Positions 23,460 to 31,081 of a stretch of 64,000 nucleotides of DNA are shown here, piece after piece. Each line of letters begins with the position of its first letter. Within the stretch, counting starts at the first letter, position 1. Source of the DNA: Oscillospiraceae bacterium (GTDB taxonomy: Bacteria > Bacillota > Clostridia > Oscillospirales > SIG627); assembly GCA_015063985.1 (NCBI GenBank), contig SVTC01000002.1, positions 107,888 to 171,887 on the forward strand, in the 5' to 3' direction. The notes below the pieces were generated by a model that made no database searches, was not told where the DNA came from, and saw only the letters and a program-made list of their open reading frames with translations. The translations under genes and the position numbers were made by a program.

Positions 23460-24359
23460 TCAGACAAGATCTTTTATACTGTCGTCCACGTGCATAATAG
23501 GTTGGTCCAGCAGACTTGGATCGGCAAGCAAGGCCTTAAGAAGTCTGACGCTTTTTGAATAGTAATAGCCGTCGGCTATTCTTTCGTCGAGGGTAAGCCC
23601 CAGCTCGAGCGCATCGCGCATTTCGACGTTTCCATTTTCATCGTGGTATGGGGTGAGCTTTTTCTCGCCGACGATAACGAAGACAGAGTTTGTTCCCCAG
23701 TTTGTAAGGTGGTGATAGTTTGCACGCATTTTGATACTGCCGAGGTTTGAAAGGAAGACGCTGGAATAGTAGGGGTCGTCATTCATAAAAGAGGTTGGAT
23801 ACCATCCGTGGTAATCAAGCCATTCCAGAATACCAACGACCATTTTTACTATAGGTCTGGGCAACACAAGAAGCTTGCCCATTATATCGGTGGCGCCGTC
23901 GTTTTGATTTTCCTTTTTCAGCTTGGTGCAGATCTTTTTTACTTTTTTGTAGATCTGCTCTACGGGGCTTTCATCGCTTTCGCAATCGGGCTTTACTATT
24001 GCAAGGCCCTCCTCGCTGTGGTCGGTGAACTGCTTTTTTACGGTAAAGGAGAGGGAAATGTTGTTTCTCTGGTACAGTCTTCTGCCTGCATAAAAGCGGT
24101 TGAGCTTGGGGCGCAGAGCTATGGTCTTTGCCACTGCCGCACAGATGACGTGGAAGAAGGTGTATTTAAAATCAATGCCCTCATAGTTTTTATTCTTTAC
24201 GTATTGGATCACGGGAGTCATATCTATAAGCTCTGTGACCATTGCCTCCGCATCTGCGCGGTTGGGCATAATATAGGGCATAAACTTGTGCATCGTGTCG
24301 GCGTCTCTTACCAGATAACCGTCTTTTCTGTCTCCGAAGCGTTTTTTCTGTTTACTCAT
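23460..24359 (-). CDS. 2-oxoacid dehydrogenase E2/CAT-like acyltransferase lacking the catalytic histidine
   Basis: 299 residues, a stand-alone CoA-dependent acyltransferase fold without lipoyl or E1-binding domains. The C-terminal LGLTLDERIADGYYYSKSVRLLKALLADPSLL corresponds to the E2 stretch with the DHRxxDG active-site motif; here it is DERIADG (258-264), so the base histidine is Glu259. VFLSNLGSI and FVIVGEKK also fit E2 cores. It is probably cytoplasmic. It is 13 bases before the first ligase gene. Either it is a non-catalytic member or uses another base; transfer of an acyl group from CoA/ACP is only the family expectation. Confidence 0.8.
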   Translation of the reverse strand: MSKQKKRFGDRKDGYLVRDADTMHKFMPYIMPNRADAEAMVTELIDMTPVIQYVKNKNYEGIDFKYTFFHVICAAVAKTIALRPKLNRFYAGRRLYQRNNISLSFTVKKQFTDHSEEGLAIVKPDCESDESPVEQIYKKVKKICTKLKKENQNDGATDIMGKLLVLPRPIVKMVVGILEWLDYHGWYPTSFMNDDPYYSSVFLSNLGSIKMRANYHHLTNWGTNSVFVIVGEKKLTPYHDENGNVEMRDALELGLTLDERIADGYYYSKSVRLLKALLADPSLLDQPIMHVDDSIKDLV

Positions 24360-24396
24360 AATGATATCTCCAATATATAATAATAGGATAATTATA

Positions 24397-25086
24397 TTAA
24401 TACAAATTGAGCTTTCTTTGCTTTCTTGCTCTGTTATATGCTACTGTAAGTGCGGTAAGATGCTTTGCCAGCAGGCACACGAAGACTGCAAGAGTTAAAA
24501 TAACGCACCACAATAGGATATTTACCGTGCAGCTTGGGCTGGATGGGATAAGGCTCGTGCTTACACTGAACACTGCAAAGGAAAAGATAAGTATGGCAAT
24601 ATAGATACTAATTACCGCGGTCCTTGAGCGGTAGCTTAATCTGAATGCGGCAAACCAGCCAAGCATAGCTCCTCCCACAAATACAGTGTATTTAATGATA
24701 TATGCAATGGGGGCAATAAATTCAACGCCGTTGTTCTTTGCGGGTGTGAAGTCGGGGATGATAAACTCGGTTATCCACAAAAGGGGAACTATGGCGCCGA
24801 CCGCACCGACTATCCAGGCGAAGACCCAGAACAGAGTCTCTGCCGCATTTCTTCTGGGCGAGTTTTTAACTAACGCTCGGGCAAAATCCTGATAGTCGCC
24901 TATTTGCTCCGAAAAGCTTTCGTTGCGCTTCTGGCATTCCAGCGCCATTCCCGCAATATCTCCCAGCAGCTCCTCTCCGGCTACTCCGTTCAGATTTCTG
25001 CTTTCTATGTAAAGGGCGATCTTCTTTACCAGCTTTTTGTTTTCGTCGTTAAGCTGCTTGAGACAGCTTTTGTATTCACTGTTCAC
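24397..25086 (-). CDS. HAAS/DUF1700-like membrane protein paired with PadR
   Basis: 229 residues. The N-terminal ~75 residues are helical and soluble (LKQLNDENKKLVKKIALYIE), like the HAAS-type domains that accompany PadR regulators. Then about four hydrophobic segments: ETLFWVFAWIVGAVGAIVPLLW, FIAPIAYIIKYTVFVGGAMLGWFAAF, AVISIYIAILIFSFAVFSV and ILLWCVILTLAVFVCLLA. The ATG overlaps the PadR stop (ATGA). Such pairs usually form a membrane-linked signalling unit, but the ligand is unknown. Confidence 0.75.
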   Translation of the reverse strand: MNSEYKSCLKQLNDENKKLVKKIALYIESRNLNGVAGEELLGDIAGMALECQKRNESFSEQIGDYQDFARALVKNSPRRNAAETLFWVFAWIVGAVGAIVPLLWITEFIIPDFTPAKNNGVEFIAPIAYIIKYTVFVGGAMLGWFAAFRLSYRSRTAVISIYIAILIFSFAVFSVSTSLIPSSPSCTVNILLWCVILTLAVFVCLLAKHLTALTVAYNRARKQRKLNLY

Positions 25087-25415
25087 TGCACTACCTCCAC
25101 TGTGAGTTTGTTAACGGCTGCACAAAGCTTTCCCCAGCACTCCTCGAAGCTTTTAAGATACTGTTTTCCTGCCTCGGTAATGGTGAAGTATTTTCTCTTT
25201 GGGCCTAATGGGGAGGGTAAAAGGCTTGAAGAAATACTGCCTTGCTTCTCAAGTCTGAGCAAAAGGGGGTAGATCGTGCCCTCGCTGATCTCGTCAAAGC
25301 CGTTTTTCTTCAGACGCTCCATTATTTCATAGCCGTAAGTCGTTTCAAGGGAAATGATCTTCAGTATGCACCCTTCAAGGGTGCCTCTGAGTAATTGGGA
25401 TCTGTCAAAAATCAT
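25083..25415 (-). CDS. PadR-family transcriptional regulator
   Basis: 110 residues, the short PadR-like class: winged helix (LRGTLEGCILKIISLETTYGYEIMERLKKNGFDEISEGTIYPLLLRLEKQG) followed by the wing PLGPKRKYFTITEAG and a short dimerisation helix. It is the first gene of the operon running to 19854 and most likely binds the palindrome at its own promoter, so it should autoregulate the acyl-ligase genes. GAGAAGC before the ATG is a weak ribosome site. Confidence 0.9.
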   Translation of the reverse strand: MIFDRSQLLRGTLEGCILKIISLETTYGYEIMERLKKNGFDEISEGTIYPLLLRLEKQGSISSSLLPSPLGPKRKYFTITEAGKQYLKSFEECWGKLCAAVNKLTVEVVQ

Positions 25416-25435
25416 TGCTTCTCCATATATTTATG

Positions 25436-25481
25436 ACTACTATGTGTTACTAAGTACCTCTATATTGTAACACAAAGTAGT
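25436..25481 (-). promoter_or_regulatory. Probable PadR operator (15-bp inverted repeat)
   Basis: ACTACTATGTGTTAC (25436-25450) and GTAACACAAAGTAGT (25467-25481) are inverted repeats matching at 14 of 15 positions, separated by 16 bases. The right arm overlaps the -10, the left arm lies just downstream of the start site, a position for repression. PadR sites typically contain ATGT...ACAT-like half-sites, as seen here. Confidence 0.7.
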
Positions 25482-25492
25482 GATATTGTCAA
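25464..25492 (-). promoter_or_regulatory. Sigma-A promoter of the PadR/acyl-ligase operon
   Basis: Minus strand: perfect TTGACA (25492-25487), 17 bases, TACAAT (25469-25464). RNA starts near 25457, inside the operator. Confidence 0.85.
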
Positions 25493-25624
25493 TAAAAAGT
25501 TTTTCAAGGACTTGATGAAAGATAATTGGTAAAAAATGGAAATTATTTCCCTTCCCTTTCACGCTTCGACAATTTATGCCGCTTTGCCGTGGTATAGTAT
25601 ATATAAAAAAGGAAGTGAAAAGCA

Positions 25625-26479
25625 TTGAAGACGAAAAACGACATTAACACAGCTATGATAAAGACGGAAAGAATAATGCCAAATCCAAACCAGCCGAGGA
25701 AGAGGTTTGACGAAGAAGGGATAGTAAGGCTGGCGGACTCAATATCCAGGCACGGTATCCTTCAGCCGCTATGTGTTCGCATAGTGGGCAGAGTGCCCTA
25801 CAGCAGATATCAACTAATAAGCGGCGAAAGAAGACTCAGGGCGGCAAAGCTTATCGGTATGGAGTACGTTCCTTGTGTTATATTGGAAGGAATAGACGAA
25901 AAATCCTCGGGTTGGCTTGCGGTGGTAGAAAATATGCAACGGGAGGAGCTTAATATATTCGACGAGGCGTCGGCGATAGAAAGGCTTATGAGTAACTGGG
26001 GATTAAGCCAGGAGGAGCTTTGTTCGGTGCTTTCCATCAGTCAGGGTGCCTTGAGTAACAAGCTCAGATTACTGCGCCTCTCCCCTGCTCAACGCTCTGC
26101 GGTTATCGAGCACGGGCTCAGCGGACGTCACGCCCGTGCGGCATTGAGGATAAAGGACGAAAGCTTCAGAACCATACTGTTAAGCTATGCAGGAATAAAT
26201 GGCTTGAGTGTGAGGGAAACGGAGCAGCTCGTGGAAAGCTATCTTGATGATCCCGTTCCCGTTATGAAGAAGCTTCTTGCTCCGCCGGAGGAGGAAGTAA
26301 AAAAGGAAACGGTAAAGCCTATAAGAAGGCTTGTGGTAAAGGACGTGCGTATCTTTATCAACTCCGTGGACAAGGCATTAAGGCTTATAAAGGATAGCGG
26401 CATTTCCGTTGATGCCAATAAGACCGAGAGTGATTCGGTGATAGAATATACTATAAAGGTGCCAAAGGTGATCGCGTAA
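25625..26479 (+). CDS. noc: Noc-like ParB-family nucleoid occlusion protein
   Basis: 284 residues. ParB N-terminal CTP-binding domain with GERRLRAAK at 67-75 and VENMQREELN, helix-turn-helix (GLSQEELCSVLSISQGALSNKLRLLRLS), linker, then a C-terminal dimerisation segment with FINSVDKALRLIKDSGI, as in Noc. Position directly before parA/parB and the separate C-terminus favour Noc over a second ParB. Noc binds DNA and membrane and blocks septum assembly over the nucleoid. Start TTG at 25625 is chosen because GGAAGTG lies 7 bases upstream; the first ATG (25655) has no such site. Noc and ParB differ by few residues, so its DNA target needs testing. Confidence 0.8.
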   Translation: MKTKNDINTAMIKTERIMPNPNQPRKRFDEEGIVRLADSISRHGILQPLCVRIVGRVPYSRYQLISGERRLRAAKLIGMEYVPCVILEGIDEKSSGWLAVVENMQREELNIFDEASAIERLMSNWGLSQEELCSVLSISQGALSNKLRLLRLSPAQRSAVIEHGLSGRHARAALRIKDESFRTILLSYAGINGLSVRETEQLVESYLDDPVPVMKKLLAPPEEEVKKETVKPIRRLVVKDVRIFINSVDKALRLIKDSGISVDANKTESDSVIEYTIKVPKVIA

Positions 26480-26480
26480 A

Positions 26481-26496
26481 TGTTTCACGTGAAACA
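26481..26496. promoter_or_regulatory. parS centromere site (perfect palindrome)
   Basis: TGTTTCACGTGAAACA, identical to the bacterial parS consensus and a perfect 16-bp palindrome. It starts 2 bases after the noc stop codon and 25 bases before the -35 of the parA promoter. It is the loading site for ParB. Confidence 0.97.
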
Positions 26497-26521
26497 TTTT
26501 TCGACCTCTGATAGCATTCTG

Positions 26522-26550
26522 TTGACAAATTGCAAAGGATTTGATATAAT
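26522..26550 (+). promoter_or_regulatory. Consensus promoter of parA-parB
   Basis: Perfect TTGACA (26522-26527), 17-base spacer and perfect TATAAT (26545-26550), followed by the GGGGGAT ribosome site before ATG 26583. The nearby parS suggests ParB spreading could modulate it. Confidence 0.9.
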
Positions 26551-26582
26551 AATCTCGCTTAATCTTATCAAGGGGGATCGTT

Positions 26583-27350
26583 ATGGCAAAAATATTGGCC
26601 TTTGCAAATCAAAAGGGCGGTGTAGGTAAGACCACGTCGGCTATCAATATTGCCGCTTGCTTGGGTGCAAAGGGCAAAAGGGTCCTTCTTGTGGACAGTG
26701 ACCCTCAGGGAAATGCGGGCAGCGGTGTAGGAATAAACAGACAAAAGCTTAAGGTGGATCTGATGAACGTTCTTATGGAGGGCGCGGATATCAGAGATGC
26801 GGTTGTAAAGACGGCTTACAAGGGATTGGATGCTGTCGGTGCGACAATGGGTCTTGCAGGCGCCGAGCTGGAGCTTGCGGAGAAGGATAAGCGGGAGTCT
26901 ACTCTTAAAAAGGCACTTGCTGTAATAGAAAACGATTACGATTACGTTATCATAGACTGTCCTCCCTCCTTGGGTCTTTTGACTATAAACGCGCTTTGTG
27001 CCGCGGATGAGGTCATAGTTCCGATGCAATGTGAATATTTTGCATTGGAGGGGCTCAGCGCCTTGAGCTTTACCATCAGGCAGGTAAAAAAGCTTTACAA
27101 TCCAAGGCTTGTGATAAGCGGCATAGTTTTGACTATGTACGACGGAAGATTGAATCTTACCCTTGCGGTAAAAAATGAGATAAACAAGTTTTTTCCGGGT
27201 ATTGCCTTTAAAAATGCGGTGCCGAGGAACGTTCGTCTCAGTGAAGCTCCCAGCCACGGGAAGCCCATAATATATTACGATAAATACTCTCGCGGCGGCA
27301 TTGCCTATACGGCGATAGTAGACGAGCTGTTACAAAGACACGGAGAATGA
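26583..27350 (+). CDS. parA: ParA/Soj chromosome-partitioning ATPase
   Basis: 255 residues, cytoplasmic deviant-Walker ATPase. Walker A KGGVGKTTSAINIAACLG (starting at residue 11, with the signature lysine), DSDPQGNAGSG, and DYVIIDCPPSLGLLTINAL. It cooperates with ParB to move the origin and, in Bacillota, to regulate DnaA. It lies between a parS and parB; the next gene starts five bases after its stop codon. Confidence 0.97.
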   Translation: MAKILAFANQKGGVGKTTSAINIAACLGAKGKRVLLVDSDPQGNAGSGVGINRQKLKVDLMNVLMEGADIRDAVVKTAYKGLDAVGATMGLAGAELELAEKDKRESTLKKALAVIENDYDYVIIDCPPSLGLLTINALCAADEVIVPMQCEYFALEGLSALSFTIRQVKKLYNPRLVISGIVLTMYDGRLNLTLAVKNEINKFFPGIAFKNAVPRNVRLSEAPSHGKPIIYYDKYSRGGIAYTAIVDELLQRHGE

Positions 27351-27354
27351 TATA

Positions 27355-28236
27355 ATGGCAAAAAAACAAAGTCTCGGCATAGGGCTTGACAAGCTTTTTG
27401 TTGCCGATAGTGATACTACAGAGCAGGGAAACGTGATCAATCTCGATTACGACAGCATCCTGCCTGACGATAAACAGAACAGAACCGTTTTCAACGAGGA
27501 GGCTTTGAGAGAGCTTGCGGACTCTATAAGGAGTCACGGTATTATTCAGCCTCTTATCGTGAGAGCCTTGCCCAACGGAAAATACCGTCTTATTGCAGGC
27601 GAAAGGCGTTTCCGCGCCGCAAAGCTTGCGGGAGTTGACAGTATTCCGGTCATAGTCAAGGACGTGGACGAAAGAGATGCTGCGGAGATGGCTCTTATTG
27701 AGAATCTTCAAAGAGAAGATCTTGACCCCATTGACGAGGCAAACGGCTTTGAAAAGCTTATAAATCAGTACAATATAACTCAGGAAGAGGCTGCAAGCCG
27801 CGTTGGAAAGTCCAGAACTGCGGTTACAAATGCTCTTCGTTTGCTTGCCTTGCCCGAATCGGCAAAGAATCTTCTGAGGGAAAAGATCATCACCTCGGGT
27901 CACGCGAGGGCTCTTCTTTCGCTCAAGGATACCGATAAGATAAACGATGCCCTTTGCGTTATAGTTGATAAGGGTCTTTCGGTAAGAGAGACTGAGGCTT
28001 TGGTAAAGGGTAAAAGTCTTGATCTTAAGACCAAAGCTCCCAAGGCGGGTGTGGATGAGGTCTTACAGGAGCACCTTAAGGAGCTTGCATCGAAGATGAC
28101 TGTGGCTCTCGGCAGAAGGGTGGTCATTACGCCGGACTGCAAGGGCTCCGGAAAAATGACCTTGGAGTATTTTGACTCGGATGATCTGGAGGAGCTTATC
28201 ACCACCTTGTGCGGTGAAGACCTTCTGGTGGAGTGA
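27355..28236 (+). CDS. parB: ParB/Spo0J chromosome-partitioning protein
   Basis: 293 residues. CTPase/N-domain with AGERRFRAAK (81-90), ALIENLQREDLDPIDEANGFEKLI, helix-turn-helix region ITQEEAASRVGKSRTAVTNALRLLALP, and SLDTKxKA-like linker to a C-terminal dimerisation domain (LKELASKMTVALGRRVVI and MTLEYFDSDDLEELITTL). It slides on DNA from parS and recruits SMC. It is in one operon with parA. Confidence 0.97.
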   Translation: MAKKQSLGIGLDKLFVADSDTTEQGNVINLDYDSILPDDKQNRTVFNEEALRELADSIRSHGIIQPLIVRALPNGKYRLIAGERRFRAAKLAGVDSIPVIVKDVDERDAAEMALIENLQREDLDPIDEANGFEKLINQYNITQEEAASRVGKSRTAVTNALRLLALPESAKNLLREKIITSGHARALLSLKDTDKINDALCVIVDKGLSVRETEALVKGKSLDLKTKAPKAGVDEVLQEHLKELASKMTVALGRRVVITPDCKGSGKMTLEYFDSDDLEELITTLCGEDLLVE

Positions 28237-28246
28237 GGTGCGGTAG

Positions 28247-28666
28247 ATGGACGTTAAAATAGTGTTTCTTCTGCTCCCCTTCTGGATAGGAGCGGTGATC
28301 GCCACCCTTTGGGTGGGCTTTATCCGCCCCAAGACCTATAAGCTTATATCAGAATTGTTGGAAAAGGCTTGCTTTTCGCCCGATAAGGCGATCTCTGCCA
28401 AGGAGGCGGGGGTGTCTTCCTTTGAGGAAAGGTGCTTTCTTAATATGAAGGGAGCTTTGGGCGATACGGTTAAGACAGTTGACGGGAAATACTACGTGCC
28501 CGAGGAGAAAAAGGAAAAGGCGGCGATGCTGTACGGTAAAAAGGCAGCTCCCCTTTGGCAGGCAGTTCTTTGGGCGGTGGTCCTCACGGTGTTTTTTGCG
28601 GCTCTTGCCTGGGCAGTCAGCAGATTTGTTGATACCTCGGCTATAGATGTACCGTGGCTTTATTGA
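28247..28666 (+). CDS. Two-TM membrane protein of unknown function
   Basis: 139 residues. TM1 IVFLLLPFWIGAVIATLWVGF at the N-terminus, a soluble stretch with two cysteines (residues ~30-100: EKACFSPDKAISAKEAGVSS), then TM2 AVLWAVVLTVFFAALAWAVS. A GAGGTG site precedes the ATG, 10 bases after parB. I do not recognise the family. The persistent position after parB is the only functional hint. Confidence 0.7.
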   Translation: MDVKIVFLLLPFWIGAVIATLWVGFIRPKTYKLISELLEKACFSPDKAISAKEAGVSSFEERCFLNMKGALGDTVKTVDGKYYVPEEKKEKAAMLYGKKAAPLWQAVLWAVVLTVFFAALAWAVSRFVDTSAIDVPWLY

Positions 28667-28683
28667 AAAGAGAGGTTTTAAAA

Positions 28684-29496
28684 ATGGCTACAACCAAATC
28701 CAAGAAGCGTCCTATACTTATAATTGTTGCGGTGGCGTTTTTCCTTCTGGTGATGACCTTTGTGTTCCTTTGGTATAATATGAATTACCGCTTTGTGGAA
28801 TACGACAACGGCTTGAAGTTCGTCGGAAAGGTGCAGAGCGATATGCCCTACTCGGGTACCATATATATAGATAAGGAAAACGAAGCTGAGCTGGACGTTG
28901 CCAACCGTACCATAAAGTATTCCAACGGTGACGTTTACGTCGGTGAAATATCACTCTGCCTTCCCAACGGCAAGGGTGTGATGAAATACGTTTCCGGCGA
29001 CGTGTACGAGGGAGACTTCGTAATGGGTGAACGTACCGGCAACGGAAAGTTTACCTACATCAACGGGGATACCTACGAGGGAGAATCCGTTAACGGTGTA
29101 CGTAGCGGCTCGGGAAAATATATCTGGGCTGACGGCTCCAGCTACGAGGGCGGTTTTAAGGATAATAAAAAGAACGGCGAAGGAACCTATACCTGGCTTA
29201 AGGCTGACGGATCCGTTGCTGCCCAATACGTTGGAAGCTACGTGAACGATCTCAAGGAGGGTCAGGGTAGCTATACTTACGAGACGGGTGACGTCTACGT
29301 GGGAGAATTCAAGGCGGACAAGCGCAGTGGAAGCGGAACCTATACCTGGGCTAACGGAGAAAGCTACGTTGGAGAGTTTCTGGAAAACAAGATGCACGGT
29401 CAGGGTACCTATACGTGGCCTGCGACCGAAACGTCCAAGGAGAGGAGCTATACCGGTTATTTTGAAAATGGTCAGATAGTTCTTAAGGATGAATAA
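28684..29496 (+). CDS. Membrane-anchored MORN-repeat protein
   Basis: 270 residues from ATG 28684, with AGAGG 8 bases upstream (the ORF extends upstream to a start without ribosome site). One N-terminal TM helix (PILIIVAVAFFLLVMTFVFLW, about residues 10-30), a ~60-residue spacer, then seven MORN repeats of the type YxGDVYEGxFxxGxxxGxGxYxW. MORN sheets bind lipids or proteins, or act as scaffolds, often at septa or cell-surface structures. No catalytic motif. It sits 17 bases after the previous gene and before a strong terminator. Confidence 0.88.
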   Translation: MATTKSKKRPILIIVAVAFFLLVMTFVFLWYNMNYRFVEYDNGLKFVGKVQSDMPYSGTIYIDKENEAELDVANRTIKYSNGDVYVGEISLCLPNGKGVMKYVSGDVYEGDFVMGERTGNGKFTYINGDTYEGESVNGVRSGSGKYIWADGSSYEGGFKDNKKNGEGTYTWLKADGSVAAQYVGSYVNDLKEGQGSYTYETGDVYVGEFKADKRSGSGTYTWANGESYVGEFLENKMHGQGTYTWPATETSKERSYTGYFENGQIVLKDE

Positions 29497-29520
29497 GGAT
29501 CGGATCTGAGAATATTGTAA

Positions 29521-29555
29521 GGAGGGAAAAATTTTCCCTCCTTTTTTATTTTTTT
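29521..29555 (+). terminator. Terminator after the MORN gene
   Basis: GGAGGGAAAA and TTTTCCCTCC form a 10-bp stem around a single A, followed by TTTTTTATTTTTTT. It separates the par region from the ribosomal operon. Confidence 0.93.
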
Positions 29556-29688
29556 GGATAATGGCGTGGTGTCTGTGGTGCTTCGAGGCATAGTGACACA
29601 ACATATTGTTTGCTCGGCTGATTTTGATAACAATCTGTTGTATCGTGGCTTGTAAATGTAAACAAATTGTAAATAATTTTGAAAACTA

Positions 29689-29717
29689 TTGCATTTTTCT
29701 TCGTTTTATTATATAAT
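29689..29717 (+). promoter_or_regulatory. rpsJ: Promoter of the S10 ribosomal operon
   Basis: TTGCAT (29689-29694), 17 bases, TATAAT (29712-29717). RNA should begin near 29724. Confidence 0.75.
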
Positions 29718-29723
29718 TATCGA

Positions 29724-30033
29724 GCTTGATGTGCGATGAAGCGAAAGGTTGCGAAAAAGAGCCTATCCCAACGGAAAAAGCTTGATTTCGGGAATTTTCG
29801 CAGAGTATGTCCGAACTGAATCGGGCGCAAACAGAATCTGAAAACATCCAAGGCGTTTCAAACGGGGAAACTTTGCCCTGCGGCTTGATGTCCGGACTGA
29901 ATGCATTTTATCCTTGTGTTCATCCGGTTTTATGACGAGGGCAAAAGAAACACCCGGGTGCGTTTAGGAGGCTGTCTGCCGCCGAGACTACCCTGCCGTA
30001 AGACGGCAAATATTTCAAGGAGGCAATCAAACA
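29724..30033 (+). promoter_or_regulatory. ~310-nt structured leader of the S10 operon
   Basis: The leader between promoter and rpsJ contains TGCGAAAA/TTTTCGCA (29750-29757 with 29795-29802), two copies of ATGTCCG(A/G)ACTGAAT (29807-29821 and 29888-29902, 14 of 15 identical), the palindrome CACCCGGGTG (29951-29960) and hairpin TGCCGT-AAG-ACGGCA (29994-30008) just before the rpsJ Shine-Dalgarno. No ORF with a ribosome site is evident. It probably is an autoregulatory r-protein leader (L4 binds the S10 leader in gammaproteobacteria), but the ligand here is not established. Confidence 0.6.
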
Positions 30034-30345
30034 ATGGCAAGAGAAAGAATTAGAATCAGACTGAAGGCTTACGACCACACCCTTATCGATCAGAGCGCTG
30101 CTAAGATCGTTGAGACCGCAAAGCGTCTGGGTGCAAAGGTGTCCGGTCCCGTTCCGCTCCCCACGGAAAAGGAGATCATCACCATCCTGCGTGCGGTACA
30201 CAAGTATAAGGACAGCCGTGAGCAGTTTGAGCTCAGAACCCATAAGAGACTCATCGACATTGTCAACCCCGCAAAGAACGTTGTTGACGCACTGATGTCC
30301 GTTGAGCTTCCCGCCGGCGTAGAGCTTGAATATAAGTTCGATTAA
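30034..30345 (+). CDS. rpsJ: 30S ribosomal protein S10
   Basis: 103 residues, full length. [34 protein letters not shown] and [19 protein letters not shown] are the family core. It sits in the 30S head and, as NusE, joins the antitermination complex. First gene of a 28-gene-plus super-operon; AAGGAGG lies upstream of the ATG. Confidence 0.98.
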   Translation: MARERIRIRLKAYDHTLIDQSAAKIVETAKRLGAKVSGPVPLPTEKEIITILRAVHKYKDSREQFELRTHKRLIDIVNPAKNVVDALMSVELPAGVELEYKFD

Positions 30346-30426
30346 CAAACTTGTCACGTTGGGCGTCTTCATACAAAGTATGGAAAATCAAAAGCGCTCA
30401 ACCAATAACCTGTTTAGGAGGAACAA

Positions 30427-31059
30427 ATGAAAAAGGCAATCATCGGTAAGAAGCTGGGTATGACTCAGATCTTTGCCGAAAACGGTGCAGTAGTGCCCGT
30501 AACCGTTATCCAGGCTGGTCCCTGCCAGGTTTGCCAGGTCAAGACCGTGGCAAAAGACGGCTATTCCGCCGTTCAGCTGGGATTTGGCGAAGTTGCTGAA
30601 AGAAAGGTGACAAACCCCCTCAAGGGTCACTTCAAGGCAGCAAACGTTTCCAACAGAAAGCATCTCAAGGAATTCCGTCTTGAGAATGCCGAGAGCATGA
30701 ATGCAGGTGACACAGTTGCTGTCGATACCTTCACCGTTGGTGAATCGGTCGACGTTACAGGCATCTCCAAGGGTCACGGCTACTCCGGTGTTATCAAGAG
30801 ATGGGGTCATCACAGACTGAGAATGACCCACGGTACCGGTCCCGTACATCGCGAGGTCGGCTCCGTCGGTGCAAACTCCAGCCCTTCCAGAATCTTCAAG
30901 AATCTGAAGATGGCAGGTCAGTACGGTAACGTTCAGGTAACCGTTCAGAACCTTGAGATCGTTAAGATCGACACAGAAAAGAACCTTATCGCTGTTAAAG
31001 GCGCTGTTCCCGGTGCAAGAAACGGAATCGTCTTTATCAAAGATTCGGTCAAAGCATAA
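30427..31059 (+). CDS. rplC: 50S ribosomal protein L3
   Basis: 210 residues. KAIIGKKLGMTQIF at the start and the characteristic GHGYSGVIKRWGHHRLRMTHGTGPVHREVGSVGANSSPSRIFKNLKMAGQYGN extension that reaches the peptidyl-transferase centre. Expected position after rpsJ, AGGAGG ribosome site. Confidence 0.98.
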   Translation: MKKAIIGKKLGMTQIFAENGAVVPVTVIQAGPCQVCQVKTVAKDGYSAVQLGFGEVAERKVTNPLKGHFKAANVSNRKHLKEFRLENAESMNAGDTVAVDTFTVGESVDVTGISKGHGYSGVIKRWGHHRLRMTHGTGPVHREVGSVGANSSPSRIFKNLKMAGQYGNVQVTVQNLEIVKIDTEKNLIAVKGAVPGARNGIVFIKDSVKA

Positions 31060-31081
31060 CTAAGGAAGGAGAGAAATCCAA

